A stretch of DNA of 7,817 nucleotides from Clostridia bacterium (GTDB taxonomy: Bacteria; Bacillota; Clostridia; Oscillospirales; CAG-272), in contig JAFYMA010000101.1 of the NCBI GenBank assembly GCA_017556845.1, forward strand, positions 1-7,817, written 5' to 3'. Below, one piece after another: positions 1-5,248 of this stretch. Position numbers and translations under genes: made by a program. Each line of letters begins with the position of its first letter. Position 1 is the first letter of the stretch. Under the pieces are notes generated by a model. That model had not been told where the DNA came from. It ran no database searches and saw nothing but the letters and a program-made list of their open reading frames with translations.

Positions 1-2
1 AC

Positions 3-259
3 GATCTGCAGCAGTTCTACGCCAACCTAAAGAAAAACTGCAGACTCCAATATGCTGACACGATAGGCTCGGAGGTATCTTCCAAATCAATGACAACCTG
101 TGGGAAGGAAGCTTCTATCCGAGAATGCCCGACAGCAAGAGAAAGAAGTTCAATGTCTATGCAAAGACAAGAAAAGAATGCGAGGAAAAGCTCGCCACGA
201 TGATAGCCGAGAAGAAAGCAGAAATCGCAGCCGAGAAGAAAAAGATAAAAAAGGCATAA
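3..259 (+). pseudogene. Remnant of a tyrosine integrase, split over two frames
   Basis: Two reading frames each carry integrase-like text but do not join. The frame starting at base 3 reads DLQQFYANLKKNCRL, which looks like a helix of the core-binding domain of tyrosine recombinases from Clostridia mobile elements. The frame open from 59 to the TAA at 257-259 reads INDNLWEGSFYPRMPDSKRK, then FNVYAKTRKECEEKL and a Lys/Glu/Ala-rich tail. That resembles a short basic module I recall from integrases of such elements. This second frame has a stop just upstream (56-58) and no start codon before its conserved part. No catalytic Arg/His/Tyr region is present between the two parts, so this looks like an internal deletion plus frameshift. 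The left end is cut by the window. It fits the disrupted tRNA-Pro nearby. Family assignment is from memory of similar sequences and is moderate. Confidence 0.5.
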
Positions 260-265
260 CGCAAA

Positions 266-291
266 GAGGGCTGACCAAGCGGTCAGCCCTC
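266..291 (+). terminator. Hairpin after the integrase remnant
   Basis: A perfect 11-bp stem (266-276 with 281-291) closes a 4-nt AAGC loop, starting 6 nt after the TAA at 257-259. The stem is GC-rich. Downstream is AAAATTTG rather than a T-run, so termination may be imperfect. It probably ended the old integrase transcript. Confidence 0.55.
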
Positions 292-316
292 AAAATTTGC
301 ATCGCAGTAGGCAAAG

Positions 317-353
317 AAAAAAAGCTTTGAGAATTGCTCTCAAAGCCTTTTTT
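317..353 (-). terminator. Rho-independent terminator of the tRNA-Pro transcript
   Basis: A 9-bp stem (324-332 with 338-346) closes a 5-nt loop. It has an A7 run on the left (317-323) and CTTTTTT on the right (347-353), so it can work in both directions. On the minus strand it begins 7 nt after the tRNA CCA end and is followed by seven T, the normal position for a tRNA terminator. On the plus strand it would also stop readthrough from the left. Confidence 0.8.
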
Positions 354-430
354 GGTCCGAGTGACTGGATTTGAACCAGCGGCCTCGACGTCCCGAACGT
401 CGCGCTCTAGCCAAACTGAGCCACACCCGG
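353..430 (-). tRNA. tRNA-Pro (anticodon CGG), complete with encoded CCA
   Basis: Folded by hand on the minus strand. The acceptor stem CCGGGTG pairs with CACTCGG with one G-U pair. The D-stem is GCTC/GAGC with a 10-nt loop, and the anticodon stem is CGACG/CGTCG around loop TTCGGGA, giving anticodon CGG (plus 393-395). The variable loop is AGGCC. The T-arm GCTGG/CCAGT has loop TTCAAAT, followed by discriminator A and CCA. Known bacterial proline identity elements A73, G72, G35 and G36 are present. The acceptor and anticodon stems differ from the truncated tRNA-Pro at 584-623, but the changes pair with each other, so this is a coherent and probably functional gene. No strong promoter lies directly upstream. 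The promoter at 678-706 may drive it by readthrough. Confidence 0.9.
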
Positions 431-453
431 ATAGGTGAAAATGGGTATTTTTT

Positions 454-486
454 GTAAGTGGTCAAACATGTGGTCAAACCACTTAC
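454..486. repeat. Inverted and direct repeats beside the tRNA (possible integrase arm site)
   Basis: The 9-mer GTAAGTGGT (454-462) has its inverted copy ACCACTTAC at 478-486. Inside, the 9-mer TGGTCAAAC occurs twice as a direct repeat, at 459-467 and 471-479, one 12-bp step apart. Tyrosine-recombinase attachment regions commonly carry short direct repeats (arm sites) within about 100-200 bp of the core. Here the core repeat lies about 100 bp to the right. A simple transcribed hairpin is an alternative reading. Confidence 0.4.
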
Positions 487-582
487 ATCGGGATTATTAT
501 TAAGTTAGCGACTACCGAAATAGTCAATATTTTCAAGGGTTCTCGGCGTTCTCGGAAATCGCAAAACACAAGTCGGCGACTG

Positions 583-592
583 CGTCCCGAAC
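583..592. other. Putative attachment core (10-bp repeat of the anticodon loop)
   Basis: CGTCCCGAAC occurs at 583-592 at the break of the truncated tRNA and at 389-398 in the intact tRNA, exactly 194 bp apart. It spans the anticodon loop, a known target of tyrosine integrases. Next to it is an 11-bp palindrome, AGTCGGCGACT (571-581). Part of the identity is expected simply because both are tRNA-Pro genes, so the core is inferred from where homology to the tRNA stops at 583/584. Confidence 0.45.
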
Positions 593-623
593 CAAGCGCT
601 CTACCAAACTGAGCCACACCCCG
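584..623 (-). pseudogene. Truncated tRNA-Pro: 5' half only, broken just after the anticodon loop
   Basis: The minus strand from 623 reads a normal tRNA-Pro start: acceptor CGGGGTG, TG, D-arm GCTC/GAGC, anticodon 5' stem CTTGG and loop TTCGGGA (anticodon CGG). The expected 3' stem CCAAG, T-arm and 3' acceptor strand are absent. After one matching base the sequence changes to unrelated DNA (GCAGTCGCC). The 3' half of the intact tRNA at 353-430 cannot complete it, because the anticodon stem would have three mismatches and the acceptor one. This is what is left when an element inserts in the anticodon loop without restoring the gene. The promoter upstream is intact. Confidence 0.8.
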
Positions 624-677
624 ATATTTTATTGTATGATTGCTTTTGGATTCTTACAATAATCAAAACGTGCTGAT

Positions 678-706
678 ATTTTATCACATCGTTGGCGGTT
701 TGTCAA
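678..706 (-). promoter_or_regulatory. Sigma-A promoter of the tRNA-Pro locus
   Basis: On the minus strand TTGACA (701-706) is followed by a 17-bp spacer and TAAAAT (678-683), with a TG one base upstream of the -10. This is a near-perfect vegetative promoter. The mature 5' end of the truncated tRNA is at 623, leaving a leader of about 48 nt. Because the tRNA is broken, this promoter would now transcribe the 5' fragment, the remnant DNA and possibly the intact tRNA down to the terminator at 317-353. Confidence 0.8.
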
Positions 707-733
707 GACGGTTTTAAAAAATTTACAAAGGCA

Positions 734-1522
734 TTACAGCTCTATTCTGCTTCCTGTGGGCAGATATTGCAATCTGCCGTGCATTTTTTCTTTGAGAAAT
801 TCATACTGTGCCGTACCTGTGCAATGTGCCGTATAATACTGTGTATCAAATGACAGCAAAATATCTGCATATTTTTCCAAAATATCCGAATTCATAGTCG
901 GATCAAGCTTTGTAAAATGAAATCCGCCGATAAAAATATCAGGTTTGAATGATTCTATGATATTAAGCACTCCGTTATGCGAGCATCCGCTGATCAATAT
1001 TCGTTTGCCGTTTTCCGTTATTTGCAGATACTGCTCGTGCAAAAACGGATCGGCTATAAATCCCTCTTTTCGTTTCAGCGTAAGTCCGTATGCGTTTTCG
1101 CCGTATTTTTTCTCCTTGCCGTTAAGAGAATAAAGAGTCAGCTCATCATCAATACAAACGCAGCCGTCGGTAAAGAACAATCTGGCGGAGTTTTTCAGCT
1201 TTCCGTTCAGTCCGATATACTTTTCCGTACCGTTATAATGCTCGCCAAATGCGTATTTGCTTATATACACGGGTGCCTTCTTATTCAAATTCAAAAAAGC
1301 CTCAAGGCCGCCGCCGTGGTCATAGTGGCCGTGTGACAACACAGCCGTATCTACCGTTTCAAGATCCACGTTCAGCACATTTGCGTTTTTAACGAATGAG
1401 TCCGTCTGTCCCATATCAAAAATAATATTATGGCTTTTTGTCTGTATATACAGACTCAATCCGTGCTCGCATATCAGCTTTTCATCGTATACAGTATTCT
1501 CTGTCAATGTCGTGATATTCAT
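734..1522 (-). CDS. Metallo-beta-lactamase-fold metal-dependent hydrolase (COG1237-like)
   Basis: Likely a cytoplasmic metal-dependent hydrolase. Numbering from the upstream ATG at 1528, the metal site motif HGHYDH is at residues 66-71, followed by GGG. Further C-terminal motifs are GCSHNGV (181-187), GGFH (201-204), AHCTG (234-238) and a closing TGSRIEL. This order matches the branch often annotated as dihydropterin ribofuranosylaminobenzene-phosphate synthase-like, whose bacterial substrates are mostly unknown. No signal peptide is seen. Two starts are possible: ATG at 1528 (264 aa) sits only 3 nt from the AGGA site (1532-1535), while ATG at 1522 (262 aa) has 9 nt spacing and is preferred. 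It is a single gene with its own promoter, ending 27 nt before the -35 of the tRNA promoter on the same strand, with no clear terminator between. It is not a typical beta-lactamase. Confidence 0.88.
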   Translation of the reverse strand: MNITTLTENTVYDEKLICEHGLSLYIQTKSHNIIFDMGQTDSFVKNANVLNVDLETVDTAVLSHGHYDHGGGLEAFLNLNKKAPVYISKYAFGEHYNGTEKYIGLNGKLKNSARLFFTDGCVCIDDELTLYSLNGKEKKYGENAYGLTLKRKEGFIADPFLHEQYLQITENGKRILISGCSHNGVLNIIESFKPDIFIGGFHFTKLDPTMNSDILEKYADILLSFDTQYYTAHCTGTAQYEFLKEKMHGRLQYLPTGSRIEL

Positions 1523-1554
1523 ATTCATTCTTCCTTTCGCACGGCAATGACACC

Positions 1555-1583
1555 ATTATATACGCGATTTTTGCTTATGTCAA
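1555..1583 (-). promoter_or_regulatory. Consensus sigma-A promoter of the MBL-fold gene
   Basis: On the minus strand TTGACA (1578-1583), a 17-bp spacer and TATAAT (1555-1560) match the vegetative consensus exactly. The predicted transcript start is near 1548, giving a leader of about 25 nt that contains the AAAGGAAG ribosome site. No operator-like palindrome was seen, so expression is probably constitutive and strong. Confidence 0.85.
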
Positions 1584-1664
1584 CCGTAAATCCGTTTTTT
1601 CAACAACCGTTTATTTTTCAATACACTTTTTTAACATATGAGAAACTCACATTCAAAAAATATA

Positions 1665-1673
1665 TGATATAAT
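1665..1673 (+). promoter_or_regulatory. Extended -10 promoter of the acyltransferase/GT8 operon
   Basis: TGATATAAT (1665-1673) is an extended -10 element with a perfect TATAAT at 1668-1673. The -35 region (about 1645-1651) is a poor match, as is common with extended -10 promoters. The start would be near 1680, about 42 nt before the TTG start codon. It is divergent from the promoter at 1555-1583, about 85 bp away. Confidence 0.6.
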
Positions 1674-1721
1674 TGCGAATGTTTTGTTAATAACGCCTTA
1701 TCAAATCAATTCGGAGGAATT

Positions 1722-2507
1722 TTGAAAAACAAAGAACCGAAGATAATATATTACAGTGATGAGCTGAACGACGAGTTTTCGAGTGCAAAGATCACCGCCA
1801 AGGAGATCGGCGACGATTACGTATACGTTCACACGTCGTTTTTCAAAAAGATCACTCATTTTTTCTGGTACAGGATCATCGCTTTACCAATAGCAACGGT
1901 ATATCTTAAATTATCGTTTCATCATACCATAAAAAACAGAAGTGTTCTTAAGCCGTACAAAAAAACAGGTTATTTTTTATTCGGAAATCACACTCAGGAT
2001 ATTGCCGACGCCCTGATACCGACGCTGACCGTTTTTCCGAAGAGGGCGTACGTTATCGTTCATCCGAACAACGTATCTATGCCTTTTTTGGGCAGAGTTA
2101 CTCCTTCCATGGGCGCATTACCCCTGCCCGATACAAAAAAGGCATCACGAAATTTTTTACACGCGATAGATCAGCGATACAGTGAAAACAACTGTATTAT
2201 GATATATCCGGAGGCACATATCTGGCCTTATTATACTAAGATACGCCCCTTTTCAGAGGATTCGTTTTACTATCCGTTAAAGCACAACGCCCCCGTTTTT
2301 TGCTTTACGAATACGTATCAGAAGCGGAGATTTTCAAAAAAGCCGAAGATCGTAACATACGTTGACGGCCCGTTTTTTCCGAGCAGCGATGCATCTGCCC
2401 GCGCAGCTCGCAAGCAGCTGCGTGACGCGGTCTACAGCTGTATGACGGAGCGAGCAAAAAACTCAAGCGTTGAATACATTCAATACAAAAAGAAGGATAA
2501 AACCTGA
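1722..2507 (+). CDS. Divergent PlsC-like lysophospholipid acyltransferase
   Basis: Predicted membrane-associated acyltransferase of the LPLAT/PlsC superfamily, 261 aa. Residues 48-66 form a hydrophobic stretch before the catalytic region. Block I is NHTQDIAD (89-96), holding catalytic His90. Block II covers about GRVTPSMGALPLP (124-136), block III is YPEAHIWPYY (162-171), and block IV is near APVFCF (190-195). Compared with canonical PlsC, the His-to-Asp spacing is HX5D (or HX2D) instead of HX4D, the block II Arg is missing, and FPEGTRS is replaced by YPEAHIW. The acyl acceptor may therefore not be glycerol-3-phosphate or lysophosphatidate. The start is TTG, chosen because GGAGG lies at 1713-1717 and the extended -10 promoter just upstream. 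It is the first gene of a three-gene operon and its TGA overlaps the next ATG by one base. Confidence 0.82.
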   Translation: MKNKEPKIIYYSDELNDEFSSAKITAKEIGDDYVYVHTSFFKKITHFFWYRIIALPIATVYLKLSFHHTIKNRSVLKPYKKTGYFLFGNHTQDIADALIPTLTVFPKRAYVIVHPNNVSMPFLGRVTPSMGALPLPDTKKASRNFLHAIDQRYSENNCIMIYPEAHIWPYYTKIRPFSEDSFYYPLKHNAPVFCFTNTYQKRRFSKKPKIVTYVDGPFFPSSDASARAARKQLRDAVYSCMTERAKNSSVEYIQYKKKDKT

Positions 2508-3346
2508 TGATAAACATACTTTTCGCCGGAAACCACGGTGTTTTTGACGGTATGCTTACGTGTGCCCTTTCTATTTTCAAGCGCAGTCAGCTTAAGGAAA
2601 ACGTTGCTTTTTACGTTCTTACGATGGATGTATCGCACATTTCACCGTCATACACGCCCGTTACAGACTCTCAAATATCATTTTTTGAAAGCGTAATACG
2701 TCAATACGGAGATCACAGCGTTAAAAAAATAGACGTGACCGATCTTTATATGGCTGAGTTTTCGGGTTGCCCAAATGAGGGAGCGTATTGCTCACCTTAC
2801 ACGCTTATCCGTCTTTTCGCAGATAAGATCGACGGTATTCCCGATAAAATACTGTATTTGGACGTTGACATAATGTTCAACCGTGACATACATCTGCTTT
2901 ACGATATAGACGTAGACGGCGTTGAATACGCAGCAGCACGCGATCATTACGGAAAATATCTTTTAAATCCCAACTACGTAAATGCAGGCGTTTTGCTGTT
3001 CAACTTGGGATATATGAAAGAAACGGGCATTCTCGAAAAAGCACGCGATCTGATAAAAACAAAAAAGCTGACGTTTGCCGATCAAAGTGCTCTTATACGA
3101 TCCACAACGAAGAAAAAAATGCTTCCGCAGAGATTTAACGATCAGAAATTTCTGCACAAGCACACCGTAGTAAGACATTTTTCCAAAAGACTGTTTTACC
3201 TTCCTTATCCCCACACGGACAATATCAAGCAATGGCAGGTAAGCAAGGTGCATAAGGTGTTCGGTTATTACGAATTTGACGATATACTTTACGAATATAT
3301 CTATTTAAAGAGAAAATACACTCAGGAGTTAACAAATGGGTCATAA
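2507..3346 (+). CDS. Glycosyltransferase family 8 protein
   Basis: Predicted retaining GT-A fold sugar transferase using a nucleotide-sugar donor, 279 aa, cytosolic, with no membrane segment seen. The start MINILFAGN is a typical GT8 first strand. The metal-binding DxD is DVD at 119-121 within YLDVDIMF. NAGVLLFN (159-166) is the GT8 acceptor/fold signature, followed by ADQSAL (191-196). The C-terminal motif usually written HxxGxxKPW is altered here: His224 in RHFSKRL and Trp243 in IKQW, lying further apart than usual. Donor and acceptor sugars cannot be read from sequence. The ATG overlaps the upstream TGA (TGATG) with an AGAAGGA site 9 nt upstream, which fits coupled translation. Its 3' end overlaps the next gene by 11 bases. 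Confidence 0.9.
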   Translation: MINILFAGNHGVFDGMLTCALSIFKRSQLKENVAFYVLTMDVSHISPSYTPVTDSQISFFESVIRQYGDHSVKKIDVTDLYMAEFSGCPNEGAYCSPYTLIRLFADKIDGIPDKILYLDVDIMFNRDIHLLYDIDVDGVEYAAARDHYGKYLLNPNYVNAGVLLFNLGYMKETGILEKARDLIKTKKLTFADQSALIRSTTKKKMLPQRFNDQKFLHKHTVVRHFSKRLFYLPYPHTDNIKQWQVSKVHKVFGYYEFDDILYEYIYLKRKYTQELTNGS

Positions 3347-5102
3347 AACCATACACGTTTTCTACGCTTGTGATGAAATTTTTTTGAAATACACCGTCGT
3401 TTCAATAACATCGCTCATAGAAAATGCATCAAAAAAATATAACTACAAAATACATATTCTGCACACGGATATACATTCCGAGGCAAAAAAGCTCATATCC
3501 GATTTAAAAAGCGACCGATTTGACATCACGTTCGACGACGTAACGTCTTATCTTTTGTCGCTCAAGGATAAATTGCCAATAAGAGATTACTACACAAAAA
3601 CCACGTATTTCCGTCTTTTTATAGCTGAAATGTATCCCAGAATACAAAAAGCCGTTTATATAGATTCCGACACGGTAATTCAAGGCGATATATCCGAGTT
3701 TTATAACGAGGACGTAAGTAAATACTATGTAGGTGCGTGCGTTGAGCGTGTAATGGTGCAGACGGATATCTTCGGCACATACGTTGAAAAGGTCATCGGC
3801 ATAGACAGAAACAAATTTTTCAATGCGGGCGTTCTGCTTATCAACTGTAAAAAATTCCGCAGCGAATACGTGCTTGAGCAGTTTATTGAATTACTCGGTC
3901 AGTACAGCTTCGTTGTCACGCAGGACGAGGATTATCTCAATATCATATGCAAGGATAAGGTCAAGTACATTGATTCCATATGGAATACGCAAACGTATCT
4001 CGTTGCACCTTATTCGGCAAGCGAAGCAAAGCTGATACACTACATAATGCAAAACAAGCCCTGGCACTACAAGGGCTGTATGTACGAGGACGTGTTCTGG
4101 CGTTATGCTGAAAAAACGGCTTGCTATGAGGATATTTTAAAAGAACTTAACGGATATACGGAAGAAGAGCGCCAAAGGGACGCTGAGGCTATTGCCCGTC
4201 TTGCACAGATCGCACAGGACGAGATCGACCGTGAGGACAACTACTTAAACGCCGTAGTCCGTGCATCGCTTGCCCCGGACAGACTTCAGGTTCTTAAAAA
4301 GATAGAGCTTTACGAGCGTGAGGGCAGATTTGACGAGGACGTCGAAGAAGATCCCCCCGCCCCCGTTCTCTTGCCCGATAAGATAGAATACATAAAGAAA
4401 GACCCCGTATCGAAAATAAAGACCGCTGTTGCGTACGCCGTTGCACATATGTTCGTAAACAAGCAGATCAAGGCAAAAAATCTCATTATAAAAGAGATAA
4501 AGGGGCTTGAAAACATCAACGCCCTGCAAAGCGGTGCGATCATCACGTGCAATCATTTCAACGCCTTTGACAGCTTTGCAATGCAGCTTACGTACGAGGC
4601 ATCGAGCCAGAAGAAAAGAAAGTTTTACAGGATAATACGTGAGGGAAATTACACGGGATTTCCCGGATTTTACGGTTTTCTTATGAGAAATTGCGATACT
4701 CTGCCGCTTTCCTCAAACAGCAGAACGATGAGAAAATTCGTAAGAGCAACGGATACTATTCTACAAAACGGTGATTTTATTCTCGTTTACCCCGAACAGA
4801 GCATGTGGTGGAATTACCGCAAGCCGAAGCCCTTGAAGGAGGGCTCCTTCAGTATGGCTGTGAAAAATAAGGTCCCCGTTCTGCCGTGCTTCATAACGAT
4901 GAACGACAGCAAAATAATGGGAGGCGACGGATTTTTCGTACAGGAATATACAGTGCATATATCCCCTGCAATATATCCCGATCCTTCAAAAACATACAGA
5001 GAAAATGCACAGTACGTTATGGAAGAAAACTACCGTGTATGGAAAGAGATATACGAAAAGGAATACGGCATACCACTGACGTATACAACAGAAAAAGCCT
5101 GA
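3336..5102 (+). CDS. Bifunctional GT8 glycosyltransferase fused to a PlsC-like acyltransferase
   Basis: A 588-residue two-domain protein. Residues 1-260 are a GT8 domain: HVFYACDEIF start, DSD metal motif (110-112), NAGVLLIN (163-170), DEDYLN (197-202) and the complete C-terminal HYIMQNKPWHY (235-245). Residues about 262-360 form a charged, partly acidic Glu/Asp/Lys-rich linker with helical character and a proline-rich patch (DPPAPVLLP, 339-347). Residues about 360-580 are an acyltransferase: block I NHFNAFD (406-412, proper HX4D), block II region FLMRNCDTLPLSS (448-460), block III YPEQSMWW (485-492) then KPLKEGSF, and block IV VPVLPCF (513-519). As in the first gene, FPEGTRS is replaced by a YPExxxW motif. 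One membrane-bound protein may thus transfer a sugar and an acyl chain in succession. ATG at 3336 has AGGAG 7 nt upstream. Confidence 0.9.
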   Translation: MGHKTIHVFYACDEIFLKYTVVSITSLIENASKKYNYKIHILHTDIHSEAKKLISDLKSDRFDITFDDVTSYLLSLKDKLPIRDYYTKTTYFRLFIAEMYPRIQKAVYIDSDTVIQGDISEFYNEDVSKYYVGACVERVMVQTDIFGTYVEKVIGIDRNKFFNAGVLLINCKKFRSEYVLEQFIELLGQYSFVVTQDEDYLNIICKDKVKYIDSIWNTQTYLVAPYSASEAKLIHYIMQNKPWHYKGCMYEDVFWRYAEKTACYEDILKELNGYTEEERQRDAEAIARLAQIAQDEIDREDNYLNAVVRASLAPDRLQVLKKIELYEREGRFDEDVEEDPPAPVLLPDKIEYIKKDPVSKIKTAVAYAVAHMFVNKQIKAKNLIIKEIKGLENINALQSGAIITCNHFNAFDSFAMQLTYEASSQKKRKFYRIIREGNYTGFPGFYGFLMRNCDTLPLSSNSRTMRKFVRATDTILQNGDFILVYPEQSMWWNYRKPKPLKEGSFSMAVKNKVPVLPCFITMNDSKIMGGDGFFVQEYTVHISPAIYPDPSKTYRENAQYVMEENYRVWKEIYEKEYGIPLTYTTEKA

Positions 5103-5108
5103 AACACC

Positions 5109-5149
5109 GTCCGCAGTTGGTAATTCCATCTGCGGACTATTCATTTTTT
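5109..5149 (+). terminator. Terminator of the acyltransferase/GT8 operon
   Basis: An 8-bp stem GTCCGCAG (5109-5116) / CTGCGGAC (5130-5137) has a short inner TGG/CCA extension in the loop. A T6 run follows at 5144-5149. It begins 6 nt after the TGA of the fusion gene. Confidence 0.75.
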
Positions 5150-5191
5150 CTGCAATGTGAATTATGAATGAGCCGAAAATCGAATCTAATT

Positions 5192-5241
5192 AAAAAAGCT
5201 GTTGCAAGTGCGATTTTTCGCACTTGCAACAGCACTTTTTT
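5192..5241. terminator. Strong bidirectional terminator between convergent genes
   Basis: A perfect 16-bp stem (5198-5213 with 5218-5233) closes a TTTT loop. An A6 run lies to the left (5192-5197) and a T6 run to the right (5236-5241), so it terminates in both directions. It separates the plus-strand operon from the minus-strand lipoprotein gene, whose stop codon is 8 nt to the right. Confidence 0.92.
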
Positions 5242-5248
5242 ATACAAG

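Noticed and set aside
100..330. A 76-residue frame rich in Lys, Arg and Glu
   Set aside because: It runs through the integrase-like frame and both hairpins in a different frame, and has no ribosome site or family resemblance. The composition is a by-product of AAG/GAG-rich DNA.
454..486. CRISPR repeat
   Set aside because: There is only one inverted-repeat unit with two overlapping 9-mers, no regularly spaced spacers, and no cas genes.
584..623. A functional second tRNA-Pro
   Set aside because: The 3' anticodon stem, T-arm and acceptor strand are missing, and no nearby sequence can complete the fold.
977..1336. Plus-strand open frames inside the MBL-fold gene
   Set aside because: They lie antisense to a gene with clear motifs, promoter and ribosome site, and show no recognisable protein features.
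734..1522. Beta-lactamase / antibiotic resistance gene
   Set aside because: The motif order (HGHYDH, GCSHNGV, GGFH, AHCTG) fits the COG1237-type hydrolases, and there is no signal peptide, unlike secreted metallo-beta-lactamases.
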